A DNA stretch of 64,000 nucleotides from Acidobacteriota bacterium (GCA_018268755.1 JAFDVW010000008.1:124001-188000), one strand, 5' to 3'. Positions 9,825 to 19,130 are shown, numbered from the stretch's first letter. Notes: a model not told the origin generated them from the letters alone. Made by a program: numbers and translations.

Positions 9825-11135
9825 TCAAAAAACCTGCTTCTTCCTGGCCTGAGACTTGACCGAAGTGCGTAATAGCGAGAGGTCCACAGCGTCCGCCATT
9901 GCCTTATAACCGATCGCGCTGGGATGAAGATGGTCTCCCGAGTGGTAGCCTTCCCGGAATTGCGCAGGACGCTGGGCATCGCGGACCGCCGCGTCGAAAT
10001 CAAAGACCCCGTCGAAGGCTCCGCTGCTGCGTATCCATTGATTGACCGCTTGCCGCGTGGCTTCCCCGTCCTCGCTGTAATAATCCGCGCCCCCATATGG
10101 CGTCAGGGTCGCCCCAAAGACCCGGATCCCATGCTGGTGGGCGCGATCGATCATCTGCTTGAAGCCCACGATCAGGTCTTCCGCGCTGACCAGTTCGTGC
10201 ACGAACGGCGGGTCTTTGAGCGTCTCGCCGTTGGGCAGCCGGGGCTTCATGTGGGGCCAGCCGATGTCATTGATCCCTTCCAGAATCATGATGGCAGCCA
10301 CGCCGGGCTGCGCCAGAACGTCGCGATCAAAGCGAGCCAGGGCGCTCACGCCGGCACCGTCATGCAAGATCCGGTTCCCTCCAATTCCCGCGTTGACCAC
10401 AGACACGGGCGCTCCGCCCTTGTCCGCACGCAAGCGATCGGCCAGCAGGTCCGGCCAGTCGGCGTATTCCCCTTGCTTGGCCCCCACCCCATCGGTGATG
10501 GAATCGCCTAAGGTCACGACCGCTGCGGCTTGGCTGTTCCAGACCTCCACATCCGCCAGCCAGTACCAAGACGTTTGGGTTGTGGGGTTGGGCAGCTCGG
10601 CTTGCGCAGTCGAATCTCCAGGTCCGGAAACGTAGGTCTCGTGCTGGGCCCAAAAGTGAGTGCTGGAGGCGCTGCTGCTGACTGGCAGATAGATGCTTAC
10701 GGCGATCTCCGAGAAGGCGGGCACTTTCAGATCGACAGCGTCGCTCAATACGGGCGCTCCTGGAGGAATCGTGATGGAGGCCTTTCCCCCGAAGAGCAGA
10801 GTTCGATCGGATTCCGGCGCGATCCTGCCCCCTTGTTGCACAAGGGCCACATGCGCCGCGCCGATGGTGAGCGCAGAGCTCCCGAAGGCGTTCGAGAAAC
10901 GCACACGCAGGCGTTCGCCGCCGATTGTAGGTTTCACCACCATGCGAATGGTCTGCTTCTCAAATACGGGGGCGGGTGGCAGTCCGGGAAAGGCTAGCGG
11001 AGCATGAATGGCTGTACTCCAGGCGCTCACCCATCGCCCCTGAGCGCTGGGCTTCTCCGCTCCGTAGAGCAGGCTGGTCGATAGCCACAGGAGCAAAGCT
11101 ATCGCGACGAATCTTCTTCTCAGCACATCTTTCAT
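9825..11135 (-). CDS. Secreted SGNH/GDSL hydrolase
   Basis: SGNH-superfamily esterase of 436 residues with a Sec signal (ending SLLYGAEKP, roughly 1-25). All four blocks are recognisable: the Ser in TLGDSITDG, the Gly in GIGGNR, the Asn in EGINDIGW and the Asp/His pair in DHLHPSAIGY. An N-terminal region of about 190 residues before block I forms a separate beta-rich module, as in exported SGNH proteins that act on acetylated glycans. ATG 11135 has a GGAG element about 10 bases upstream. It belongs to the same minus-strand run as its neighbours, with 21 bases to the Nif3-like gene. The likely role is removal of acetyl or other short acyl groups from oligosaccharides (inference). Confidence 0.92.
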   Translation of the reverse strand: MKDVLRRRFVAIALLLWLSTSLLYGAEKPSAQGRWVSAWSTAIHAPLAFPGLPPAPVFEKQTIRMVVKPTIGGERLRVRFSNAFGSSALTIGAAHVALVQQGGRIAPESDRTLLFGGKASITIPPGAPVLSDAVDLKVPAFSEIAVSIYLPVSSSASSTHFWAQHETYVSGPGDSTAQAELPNPTTQTSWYWLADVEVWNSQAAAVVTLGDSITDGVGAKQGEYADWPDLLADRLRADKGGAPVSVVNAGIGGNRILHDGAGVSALARFDRDVLAQPGVAAIMILEGINDIGWPHMKPRLPNGETLKDPPFVHELVSAEDLIVGFKQMIDRAHQHGIRVFGATLTPYGGADYYSEDGEATRQAVNQWIRSSGAFDGVFDFDAAVRDAQRPAQFREGYHSGDHLHPSAIGYKAMADAVDLSLLRTSVKSQARKKQVF

Positions 11136-11156
11136 TTCGCACTCACTCCATCTGCT

Positions 11157-12047
11157 TTACGCAGGTATCCAAAACGGGTCACCCGAGGGCAGGAACGCAA
11201 TCGGCACTTCGTCGACAAAAGTTCGCAGCCAAAGCGCGCACTCGCGCATGCCCTCTTCTTCCCCGCCCTCATGGGGAAGCTGGATGAGCCCTTTCTTCTC
11301 GCCCGCCGCGATGGCGTCGCGGATGTATTCCGGGGCTTCCCATTCTCTTCCCTCGAACACCAGAAGAACGTCCACCTTGGGCAGTTGCGGCATGCATTGC
11401 AGAATGTAGTGTCCGCCGTTGCCGACCCGCGTGACCGGCAGCTTGGGGTCGCCCACCAGGCGCATGCTGCGCACATTCAACTTCTTTCGCATGTCCCGCG
11501 CCAGATCTTCCAAACTGGTCTCCGGGATGGCGTACTGAATGGAAAACGGGTTGTCGCTCTTGACGCGGTAGTTCTCCCAGCCCATGGCACGGTCCCACCC
11601 GGCAAAAATTCCATCGCTGGGACGGCGGGCGTGCCAGTGATCGTGGAAGCGCCAGACCACCATCTTGTGCTTGGCGATGAAGTCCAACTTGAGGTGATAA
11701 AGAGGATTATCCCTGAGATCGGACACCACGTCGGCGGCGCTCCAGAACGTGGGCTCGTGGCTGATGACGAAGTTGTTTCCTGCCGCCGCGGAGCGCTGCA
11801 GCAAGTCAAGCGTCGACATGAAGGTCGTGGTAATGCCGGTGATCGGGGCATCGGGATCGCCGATTTTGAAATCGTCGGCGGTCGGCGTCCTCCATGGCAC
11901 CCCGACATGCTTGCGAATTCTGGCGACGACTTCGCGCGCCGTCAGCGTGCCCGAAGACGACTGTCCACGGAGAAAAGTGGGGGCCAGAAGCAGGCCGCCA
12001 CCGGCCAGCTGGCAGAAACGCCGACGCGATAATGTCGTATGGTCCAC
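11157..12047 (-). CDS. Tat-exported Nif3-like dinuclear-metal protein
   Basis: Nif3/YbgI-family protein, 296 residues. The family forms ring-shaped hexamers with a two-metal site and mostly unknown activity. Residues 7-25 are a Tat leader (LSRRRFCQL then a Gly/Leu-rich core), which is unusual because most relatives are cytoplasmic. Candidate metal ligands include His97 in VISHEP, the His cluster at 135-139 (FHDHWH) and His259 with the following Glu residues near the C-terminus. The start is a GTG at 12047, preceded by GAGGG. It begins 9 bases after the end of a second Nif3-like gene that lacks several of these residues. Its place among exported ester hydrolases suggests a periplasmic role in the same pathway, unknown in detail. 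Confidence 0.8.
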   Translation of the reverse strand: MDHTTLSRRRFCQLAGGGLLLAPTFLRGQSSSGTLTAREVVARIRKHVGVPWRTPTADDFKIGDPDAPITGITTTFMSTLDLLQRSAAAGNNFVISHEPTFWSAADVVSDLRDNPLYHLKLDFIAKHKMVVWRFHDHWHARRPSDGIFAGWDRAMGWENYRVKSDNPFSIQYAIPETSLEDLARDMRKKLNVRSMRLVGDPKLPVTRVGNGGHYILQCMPQLPKVDVLLVFEGREWEAPEYIRDAIAAGEKKGLIQLPHEGGEEEGMRECALWLRTFVDEVPIAFLPSGDPFWIPA

Positions 12048-12056
12048 GGTTTCCCT

Positions 12057-12920
12057 CTAGGCCAGCACCCAGAACGGCTCCCCAGCGGGGACCCATTCGA
12101 CGGGCACTTCCGTTACAAAACTTCTCAGCCATTCCGCCATTTCGCCGCTGCCCGGCTCTTCGGAGGCTTGCTGGCCGATCAGGATCAATCCCTTGATCCT
12201 CCCGGCCGTGACCAGGTCCTGGAAATAGGGCGCGGCTTCCCACTCCACAGCGTCGCCTGCGATCACGACATCCAGGTCCTGCTCGCGCAACATGCGCTCG
12301 CTATCCGCCACCAGAAGCAGACCGTGAGTCAGTGCGACTTTACGCACAGGGGACGTGGCCTCGCCGATGACGCGCACTCCGTGGATCTTCAGTTTCGCCA
12401 TGAGGTCCTGGGCGAGCAATCCAAGGGAGTTCTTGGAGGCTTGAAAATAAACATTGCGAGGGTCGTACTCTTGCCGGTTCTTATTAGGCAGGTGAAATTT
12501 CTCCCAAGCCAGGGCCCGCACCAATCCGCGCAGTTGACCATCTGAGCTGCGCGCATCCCAGTTCTCCGACAAACGCAAAATGATCAAATGGTTCTGGGTG
12601 ATGAATTCTTGTTTGGCGCGGCAGACCGGGTCGCTGTCGGTCATCTCTTGGGGTGGTCCGGGACTATTGCGCCAAAATAGCGGAGCACGCTCCCCTCGGC
12701 TGTAGAAAGGGGCCTCGCGGCAGATGATGGTGTTCTTATGGGTGGCCACCGCTCGCCGAAGAACTTCCAATGTCGGGGTAAAGCTCGTGACCACTCCCGT
12801 CACCGGCGCGTCAGCATCTCCCTCAAGAATGCCGTCTGAGAAGCCGTCCGATCGCTGGCTCTGCCAAGGAACTCCTACGTTTTTCTGAATACGTTCGAGT
12901 AAGACTTGACCAGTAAGCAT
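12057..12920 (-). CDS. Nif3-like protein lacking family metal ligands
   Basis: Nif3-family paralogue of 287 residues that aligns along its length with the gene just downstream (shared features include the DAPVTG strand, the EWEA motif and the C-terminal EVP-W-P-GEPFW end). It has no leader: reading upstream in frame meets a stop about 7 codons before the ATG, without another start. At the positions of the paralogue's histidines it has Arg68 (CREAP instead of SHEP), SENWD instead of HDHWH, and GQQASEE instead of PHEGGEE. The dinuclear site therefore appears lost. No good Shine-Dalgarno is visible before ATG 12920. Possible roles are a structural partner of the intact copy or a decaying duplicate. 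Confidence 0.75.
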   Translation of the reverse strand: MLTGQVLLERIQKNVGVPWQSQRSDGFSDGILEGDADAPVTGVVTSFTPTLEVLRRAVATHKNTIICREAPFYSRGERAPLFWRNSPGPPQEMTDSDPVCRAKQEFITQNHLIILRLSENWDARSSDGQLRGLVRALAWEKFHLPNKNRQEYDPRNVYFQASKNSLGLLAQDLMAKLKIHGVRVIGEATSPVRKVALTHGLLLVADSERMLREQDLDVVIAGDAVEWEAAPYFQDLVTAGRIKGLILIGQQASEEPGSGEMAEWLRSFVTEVPVEWVPAGEPFWVLA

Positions 12921-12981
12921 GTATAAAACCGTAAACTTCGATCAAGATCAGATACTTTGCCATGCCGCTTTTCGCATCACG

Positions 12982-14070
12982 TCACTTCCCACCTAAACGG
13001 CGATCAAAGAACTTCACGATGACATTCAGCGCATCTTTCGATTCAGGAACATCGACGTTGTAAAAGAAGCCATGAAAAAGTCCTTCCCAGACGTGCAATT
13101 CGGTTTCCACACCGGCCTTCACCAGTTGCTGGTGAGAATAGAGTGCCCCGCTCAACTCGAAACCCCGCGTGCCGGTAATCATCAAAGTAGGCGGGAACTT
13201 GGCCAGAACTTGCGGTGAGTTGACCGGCGAGACCAATGGATCTTTGGGGTCGGTCCCGCTGAAATACCCGAGAGGAGGTCTCTGCCCCGCGTTGGCCGGC
13301 ATAGGAGGCGCCAGGCGCGCTTCCCCCAGCGGCCAGGCGGTGTACAAGGCATCGCCACCGAAAGCACCACCCGCGCCGGCACAGAAAATGCCAATGGCTC
13401 CCGGCCTGGGAAGATTATGGGCCTGAAACCAGGCCACCGACATCGCCGTTTGCATGCCTCCGGCCGAGCATCCATAGATTCCGATATTCCCCGGTTTGTA
13501 ACTCTTGAGAAGCTCCTGGTAGACCGAGGCCACATCTTCACTGGCGGCGGGAAACTTGTAGTCTGGGCCCTGGCGGTAGTCGACGCTGACCACCTTGATC
13601 TCACCCAAAGCTGAAACGGGAATGGATTCCAGTTCCGCGCAGCCGGGCCAGCAGCCGGAGAACCCTCCGCCATGAAGATTGATGAGCACGCGATTCTTAT
13701 TGCGGGCGGAAACGCCGGCTTTGGGGGTGTAAACATACACCCGCACGCCGGCCATCTTCTCGTCTTTCTTATCGATCGCGAACAACTCGCGGTCGCGCGC
13801 CAGATACCCCTTCATGAAGCGAGGTACGCCATCATCCTGCTTCAGAATCTCCGGGTCCTGCATGTCTTTCAAATGCTGCGTGACATAGGCTTTGGCTTCC
13901 GGGCTGAGAAAGGCGGACATGGGCACCACCTGGGCCGGGACTTCCACGGTGCCGTCCGCACGCACGACAACCTTGGGTGGCTCCGGGGGACGGTCCTGTC
14001 CGAGGGCGGGGAGAGGAGAGATGGCCAACAGCGCGGAAGACAACAAGAGCAGGACTCGGGTGTACGACAT
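12982..14070 (-). CDS. Secreted HSL-type alpha/beta hydrolase, atypical triad
   Basis: Hormone-sensitive-lipase-like esterase of about 362 residues with a signal peptide (about 1-25, ending LPALGQ). The oxyanion motif NLHGGGF and the nucleophile elbow GCSAGG are present, as is the C-terminal His in LFHGFF. The Asp normally found 30 residues before that His is a Gly here (TGTRGFELS), so the triad acid is missing or supplied by the Glu two residues later. ATG 14070 is preferred over the ATG at 14088 because GAGG lies 11 bases upstream and the leader is then canonical. It is the first gene after the TonB receptor, separated from it by a GC-rich hairpin. Likely an exported ester hydrolase. Confidence 0.85.
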   Translation of the reverse strand: MSYTRVLLLLSSALLAISPLPALGQDRPPEPPKVVVRADGTVEVPAQVVPMSAFLSPEAKAYVTQHLKDMQDPEILKQDDGVPRFMKGYLARDRELFAIDKKDEKMAGVRVYVYTPKAGVSARNKNRVLINLHGGGFSGCWPGCAELESIPVSALGEIKVVSVDYRQGPDYKFPAASEDVASVYQELLKSYKPGNIGIYGCSAGGMQTAMSVAWFQAHNLPRPGAIGIFCAGAGGAFGGDALYTAWPLGEARLAPPMPANAGQRPPLGYFSGTDPKDPLVSPVNSPQVLAKFPPTLMITGTRGFELSGALYSHQQLVKAGVETELHVWEGLFHGFFYNVDVPESKDALNVIVKFFDRRLGGK

Positions 14071-14118
14071 GATTGTGCGCCTCAGCATTTCGTGCAGAAC
14101 CTAGTGCAGCAAGAACCG

Positions 14119-14145
14119 GGCGCCGCCCACTTTCCGGGCGGCGCC
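14119..14145 (-). terminator. GC-rich hairpin downstream of the TonB receptor gene
   Basis: A perfect 10-bp stem (GGCGCCGCCC paired with GGGCGGCGCC) with a 7-base loop lies 14 bases past the receptor stop on the minus strand. The sequence after the stem has only scattered T residues, so it is a poor intrinsic terminator. It may act as a partial terminator or as an mRNA 3'-end stabiliser that sets receptor transcript levels above those of the downstream operon. Confidence 0.45.
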
Positions 14146-14158
14146 GATATGAGGTGAG

Positions 14159-17100
14159 TTAGAACCCGACGCGCAAGCCAAATTGAATGGCCCGCGGAGG
14201 GTTGGCCTGCGAGGTGATCTTCCCGAAGCGGCCTGGACCATCGCTGATGTTCGTGTCCGGTGCCCCAAAACGCACGTGATTGAAGGCATTAAAGAACTCC
14301 GCCGTGAACTGCACATAGACGCGTTCCGTAATGTTGTTGCGTTTGGAGAGGGAGAAATCCCAGTTATTCATGTGGTCCATGCGAACCCCGTCCACGTTGC
14401 GCGGTTCGTTGCCGAACCTCACCTCGCTGCTGGTATCGACCGGGGTAAAGCAAGAGGTATTAAACCAGCCGTTCAGGGCCCGCTGTTGGCGCGAACCGCT
14501 CACACCCAGCTTGCAGGTCGGGTCGAAATCAGTTCGCATCCAAAGCCCCTGGGCTCCGAAGTAGCCCTGTCCCCCACCCAACAGGCTGAGGGCCGAGCCG
14601 GGGAAGAACTGGTATACGCTCATGGGCACACCACTGCGGAAAGTGGTGATGCCATTGATACGCCAGCCCCCAATGATGGCATTGGCAATGCCATGCGCAT
14701 CACGCAAGAAGCGCTGGTTGCGGCCGAAGGGCAGATCCAGGCCGTATCCCACCGACAGGTTGTGGGGGACATCGTAAGAGCTGACCGAGTACTCGCGGTC
14801 CAGATGGTTATTGTCCTGGGTCGAGCCCCCGAAAATGAAGCCTTCATCCAAAAAGGCGCTGGAGCTGTCGGTGTTCGACGTCAGCCGCGAGTAGGTGTAA
14901 GCAACGCTGAGGATGCCCTTCCCGCCAAAACGCTTCAGGAAGGAAGTCTGCAGCGAGTTGTAGCGGGACGAGCCTTTGTGCGGATCCAGGAACAAAACTC
15001 GCCCGTATTGCGGGAATGGCAGTAAGAGTTGGCCAGCATTCACAGTGGGCCCGGACAGTGCACCAGGCGTAGTGATGGTGCCATAGAACGGATTGGGCAC
15101 CTGCTCGGTCAAGGCCGCCGGCCCCATAGAAAAGTACTGTTCCGGCAGCTGGTTCAGGTTGATATTCGAAACCGTCGCCCACCCCTGCAGGAGAAGGTGG
15201 GTGCCCTTCGATCCGGCGTAAGCCACGGTCAGCGACGAGTCTTTGCCAATCTGGCGTTCTACGGCGGCGTTCCATTGTTGAACGTAAGGAGTGGGATCAC
15301 CCGGTACGCGCATGGCGAAAATCGGCAGTCCGTAGAAATCCCCCGGCGTAACATTCCGGCGCTTGGGCTGGGGCAGGCCGAGCGGGAACGGATCAGCTAC
15401 GGTAGCGCTGGGACCACCGCCGCCCTGTGCAGCATTGACCGGCGAAAGATTCGGTCCATCCTGGCTGAGCGTGCTGGGCGGATAGGAAATTCCATATGCG
15501 CTGCGCACGACGGTTTTGTCGGTGAGGCGATAAGCTAACCCAATGCGCGGAGAGAACAGCTTCCAGTGCAGATTGTCTTCGCGCTGGGACTTCCAGTCCG
15601 AGCTGCCCACCAGGGCGACGTTGCCCAGCAATTGCTGGGTCTCGCCGGTGACCGTATTGAAGAACGATCCCAGCGGACTCGCTGCCTTGGGCAGAAATAC
15701 GGTGTCGTTGTTGCTGGCTTCGGAGAAAGTGCTGGGCTGGTCCCAACGCAGGCCGGCGGTGATGGTAAGTTTCCGCGTGGCCTGGAAGGTGTCGTCCACA
15801 AAGAAGCCGTAGGATGTGAAGTAAGCGCGAGAACCGCCCACCATTCCGGAGGCGACCTGCGAGCCTTGCGCGCCCACGATACCCAGCAGTGCGGAGGCGA
15901 CCGCCGAACCACCGGCGCCCTCATTCGCCGTAGCGGCCTGATCGAAGTTCAGAGTCAGCACGCCGTTTTGCGGAGCGGAAATCCACTGCACGCGGCGCAC
16001 GACCCCGCCCATCTTGATCTGGTGGCGTCCCACCAGCTTGGTCAGGTTGCTGGAGAAGGTCAACACATTCTGGCTCCAGAAGAGCTGCGAACCAATTCCG
16101 TTGCTGCCGGTAATTCCCTGGCCATCACTGAAAGCAAGGGCCGGATAGTTGGCCGGGGCGAGTAACTGGCTAGTGAGACCGGCCCAGCCGGGACCGAATT
16201 GCGATAGGTCCACGCCCTGGCTGTCAGGAAATTCGTGCTGGAAAATCCGCAGGTACGAAAGCCTGAGATCGAGGACCGTCGAAGGATTAAACGCGTGCGT
16301 GTCTCCCAGGATCGCGGAGTGGGTGTAAATGCCGGTATGACCCTGGCCGGAAGTATGCGTTCCCCATGCGTCATAGGCATCGCTGTCTGCTTTCCAGTAG
16401 GCGTAACGCGCAAACAGGTTGTTCTTGTCCGAGATGCGGTGGTCCACTCGGGCATTAAATTGCTGATTGATCCCTCCGGTGGACATCTGGGTGATGAAGT
16501 TATTCTGCAAGCCCGGCCGATTGGGCAGAGGATACGACTTCTGGAACAGGGCCAAGGCGGAGGAATCGAGACGGTCGGGGCAAATCACGTTCAAGGTGCC
16601 ATCACATTCAAACTGGGTCCCGGGAGACTCAGGATCGTAGATCGCCGGCAGCCCGGCGGCGGAAAAGTCACCCGCCCGCTGGTCGGCTGTGGGCACCGTA
16701 TTGGTCACGAGCGTCGCGGTCTTCAGCACCTGGCGCTCGAAACTGAAGAAGAAGAACGTCTTGTCTTTAATCACCGGGCCGCCCACCGTGCCACCAAACT
16801 GGTTTTGCGCCAGATGCGGCCGGTCCAAACCGTTCAAATTGGAAAAGTAATCGTTGGCATTCAAGACCTTATTGCGCAGATATTCGTACGCGGTCCCGTG
16901 AAAACTATTGGACCCCGACTTGGTGGTGAGATTGACGATGCCCCCGGCGTAGTTGCCGTATTCGGCGGCCACGTTATTGGTGACCACGCGAAACTCCTGC
17001 ACGGCGTCCTGCGTGGGAATCAAGGCGTTGACGTTGCCCGCCGGCGCATTGGAGGGAACACCATCAATGTAAAACGAACTCTGGTTGCCGAAGCCGCCGC

Positions 17101-17716
17101 CAATGGCGTAGTTGCCAAAACCGATGGCATTGGTGCGGGCCCCGCTTGCCTGGTTGGAAACGGCGTTGCCGTAAGTCCCGCCCTGGGCGACCACGCCGGG
17201 CACCAGGGTCAGCATGTTGTTCACGTTTCTTCCGCTGAGAGGAATACTCTCCACCGCGGTTTGGGTGATGACCGTTCCCAACGATGCACTGTCCGTCTGC
17301 AAGGGTGGGGCTTCACTGGTCACGACCACGGATTCGCCCGTGCTGCCCACCTGCAGGGCGGCGTCGACACGCGTGGTGACGTCCACCTGCACTTCCACTT
17401 TGTCCTGGATGAAGTGCTTGAACCCGGTCATTTCGACGTCCACTTTGTAGACACCCGCAATCAGGTTGGGGAAGGTGAAGATGCCGGTGCCACCGGTCAG
17501 GGTAGAACGCGTCTCATTGGTAGCCAGATTGGTCAACTTCACATTGGCGTTGGAGACAGTGGCGCCCGAAGAATCGGTGACGGTGCCCAACAGGGTCCCG
17601 AATCGCACCTGGGCGAACCCGGAAGCGCATAGCGCCAGCACCGTAATGGCGAGGAGGAGAAAGTTTTGGGTGGGACGGAAAGAACTGCCCAAAAGTGATG
17701 ACCAGCGTTTACTCAT
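14159..17716 (-). CDS. Oar-type TonB-dependent outer-membrane receptor
   Basis: TonB-dependent receptor of about 1185 residues. A signal peptide (ending ASGFAQ) precedes a carboxypeptidase-regulatory-like beta-sandwich (about 40-120, starting GTLLGTVTDSSGA), a plug domain with PLSGRNVNNML, and a large beta-barrel ending in an aromatic residue (RVGF). This architecture is typical of the expanded receptors of Acidobacteriota. ATG 17716 follows AAGGAG with 8-base spacing; the upstream TTG in frame is not needed. It heads the minus-strand run ending in GH32, so import of a sucrose- or fructan-related compound is inferred. Its upstream region carries TATACAAC-type motifs also found at the GntR/LacI-type regulator promoter. 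Confidence 0.95.
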   Translation of the reverse strand: MSKRWSSLLGSSFRPTQNFLLLAITVLALCASGFAQVRFGTLLGTVTDSSGATVSNANVKLTNLATNETRSTLTGGTGIFTFPNLIAGVYKVDVEMTGFKHFIQDKVEVQVDVTTRVDAALQVGSTGESVVVTSEAPPLQTDSASLGTVITQTAVESIPLSGRNVNNMLTLVPGVVAQGGTYGNAVSNQASGARTNAIGFGNYAIGGGFGNQSSFYIDGVPSNAPAGNVNALIPTQDAVQEFRVVTNNVAAEYGNYAGGIVNLTTKSGSNSFHGTAYEYLRNKVLNANDYFSNLNGLDRPHLAQNQFGGTVGGPVIKDKTFFFFSFERQVLKTATLVTNTVPTADQRAGDFSAAGLPAIYDPESPGTQFECDGTLNVICPDRLDSSALALFQKSYPLPNRPGLQNNFITQMSTGGINQQFNARVDHRISDKNNLFARYAYWKADSDAYDAWGTHTSGQGHTGIYTHSAILGDTHAFNPSTVLDLRLSYLRIFQHEFPDSQGVDLSQFGPGWAGLTSQLLAPANYPALAFSDGQGITGSNGIGSQLFWSQNVLTFSSNLTKLVGRHQIKMGGVVRRVQWISAPQNGVLTLNFDQAATANEGAGGSAVASALLGIVGAQGSQVASGMVGGSRAYFTSYGFFVDDTFQATRKLTITAGLRWDQPSTFSEASNNDTVFLPKAASPLGSFFNTVTGETQQLLGNVALVGSSDWKSQREDNLHWKLFSPRIGLAYRLTDKTVVRSAYGISYPPSTLSQDGPNLSPVNAAQGGGGPSATVADPFPLGLPQPKRRNVTPGDFYGLPIFAMRVPGDPTPYVQQWNAAVERQIGKDSSLTVAYAGSKGTHLLLQGWATVSNINLNQLPEQYFSMGPAALTEQVPNPFYGTITTPGALSGPTVNAGQLLLPFPQYGRVLFLDPHKGSSRYNSLQTSFLKRFGGKGILSVAYTYSRLTSNTDSSSAFLDEGFIFGGSTQDNNHLDREYSVSSYDVPHNLSVGYGLDLPFGRNQRFLRDAHGIANAIIGGWRINGITTFRSGVPMSVYQFFPGSALSLLGGGQGYFGAQGLWMRTDFDPTCKLGVSGSRQQRALNGWFNTSCFTPVDTSSEVRFGNEPRNVDGVRMDHMNNWDFSLSKRNNITERVYVQFTAEFFNAFNHVRFGAPDTNISDGPGRFGKITSQANPPRAIQFGLRVGF

Positions 17717-18016
17717 GTTGTGCTCCTTCAACGTGGAAGACAGCGCGGCTCAGCCGGTAGCGGACGACCCGGCGCCTGCCCAGCCCTAAGGGGCCAAGGC
17801 TTTGCAACCGCACGTGTGCGATATCAATCCCGACGATCGCTCACTTCGGGCAACTTGTATCGCTGTCTTCTGGAAGTTGTCAATGCGATTTGCGTACAAC
17901 TAGGAAAAAGATGTATACACCGCATTGCCCAGAGCAAGATGTCTATACAATCCGGGTGCGCATTCGGGAAAAAGAAAATTCCGGGGATTGGACCACCGCG
18001 CCCCACCTGCCTAGAG
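17717..18016. other. Receptor upstream region with candidate operator array
   Basis: This is a 300-base gap between the receptor start and the end of the regulator gene, with no coding signal on either strand. It contains three related motifs within 62 bases (17889-17900, 17909-17920, 17939-17950) and a TTGACA element on the minus strand at 17878-17883 that could be a -35 box. A weak -10-like GATACA lies 16 bases further on. Confidence 0.5.
17889..17950. promoter_or_regulatory. Candidate operators for the GntR/LacI-type regulator
   Basis: Three copies of a loosely palindromic motif: TTTGCGTACAAC (17889), AGATGTATACAC (17909, containing the perfect palindrome TGTATACA) and ATGTCTATACAA (17939). 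They resemble the site ACCATATACAAC found in the regulator's own candidate promoter. AraR, which has the same GntR-HTH/LacI-type build, binds sites of the form TTGTACGTACAA, so the similarity is meaningful but unproven. They lie just upstream of the receptor's candidate -35 box. Confidence 0.45.
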
Positions 18017-19111
18017 CTAGGAACGCGGCGCGGCGCCGCAGGATTGGCGGATTACCATCTCACAACCCAGCAACACATCGCGCGCCGGTAAGTCGGGGTT
18101 TGCCATTCTATCGAGCATGACGGTCAGAGCTACGCGGCCGATATCTCGGCAGGGTTGATGTTGTGTAGTTAGAGGCACGGGTAACAAGCGGGCATAGCGG
18201 ACATCGTCGATTCCCACAATGCGAATCTCTCGCGGGATGTTCCTTCCCAGGGAAATCAGGGTCTGCATCAGCCCTCCCGCGGTGTGATCATTGGCGCACA
18301 AAAAAGCGTCGGGACGGTCGCGCTTGACTACGGACTTGACGAAGCCGGCGTCCGAGGGGTCTCCGATCCGGACCAGGTCCAGATCACGCTGGTCAGAGAG
18401 CGAGAGCAAGGCTTCACGGTAGCCGGCAATGCGGGCATCCACGGTGGGTGCCGAATTGGGACGGGCAAAGAAGGCGATGCGGCGCGCGCCCGCTCGAATC
18501 AGGTGTTCCGCTGCCATATAGCCGGTCCGGCGATTGTCAATGCCCACCAGATCGTAGCGGCTGCGCCGGGGATAGGGCTCGAGACAACGGTCCAGCAACA
18601 CCACCGGAATGCGCGCCCGATCCAGTGCGGCCACAATGCGATGATTGGCCTGGTTGCGGTGGGCGCTGTACTCCACCGGAGCAAAAAACACGCCGGCCAC
18701 TTTTCGAGAAATAAATTGGTGGCACAGCTGTTCCGCGGCCTCTTCTTTTTCGCTGTCGCCGGAGACCGTGTTTCCCCAAAGCAAGGAATGGTGCACTGCT
18801 TCCGGCGCTTCCATCATGCCTTTGCAGATCGCCTCAAAAATCTCGGTCTGGCCTAGCTCCGGAATCAGCAGGCCGAAGACGTAACTACCCGAGATCGGAG
18901 TAGTGGAAACATAAGTACCGGAACCTACCCGCCGGGTAACTAAGCCGAGAGACTGCAGTTCGCGCATGGCGCGAAAGACGGTCATCCGCGAAACTCCAAA
19001 ACGGCGGACCAGTTCCGCCTCGCTGGGCAGCCGGTTTCCCGGCTTGTAGCGGCCGGAGGCGATGTCTCCCTGTAGCTTTTCCAGAATTTCCCGATACTTG
19101 TGTTGCTCCAT
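18017..19111 (-). CDS. GntR-HTH / LacI-type ligand-domain regulator (AraR architecture)
   Basis: Transcription factor of 364 residues. Residues 1-70 are a GntR winged helix (SRMTVFRAMRELQSLGLVT, wing GSGTYVS). The remainder is a periplasmic-binding-protein-like sugar sensor as in LacI/AraR proteins, with VVLLDR, VGIDNRRTGYMAAEHL and CANDHTAGGLM typical of the fold. It is divergent from the sucrose phosphorylase gene and lies upstream of the receptor operon. The expected mode is repression relieved by a sugar or sugar phosphate. Its own candidate promoter (19131-19158) has an operator-like sequence in the spacer, which suggests autoregulation. No strong Shine-Dalgarno is seen before ATG 19111. 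The effector is unknown; sucrose, fructose or a derivative is plausible. Confidence 0.92.
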   Translation of the reverse strand: MEQHKYREILEKLQGDIASGRYKPGNRLPSEAELVRRFGVSRMTVFRAMRELQSLGLVTRRVGSGTYVSTTPISGSYVFGLLIPELGQTEIFEAICKGMMEAPEAVHHSLLWGNTVSGDSEKEEAAEQLCHQFISRKVAGVFFAPVEYSAHRNQANHRIVAALDRARIPVVLLDRCLEPYPRRSRYDLVGIDNRRTGYMAAEHLIRAGARRIAFFARPNSAPTVDARIAGYREALLSLSDQRDLDLVRIGDPSDAGFVKSVVKRDRPDAFLCANDHTAGGLMQTLISLGRNIPREIRIVGIDDVRYARLLPVPLTTQHQPCRDIGRVALTVMLDRMANPDLPARDVLLGCEMVIRQSCGAAPRS

Positions 19112-19130
19112 GGTTTTGTCTCGCGGCGCG

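Noticed and set aside
14119..14145. Hairpin behind the first receptor as a strong intrinsic terminator
   Set aside because: The 10-bp stem is excellent but the following tract has few T residues, so it is listed only as a weak terminator or mRNA stabiliser.
16235..17632. Long plus-strand open frame opposite the first TonB receptor
   Set aside because: The receptor motifs on the minus strand explain the region, and the plus-strand translation shows no recognisable domain.
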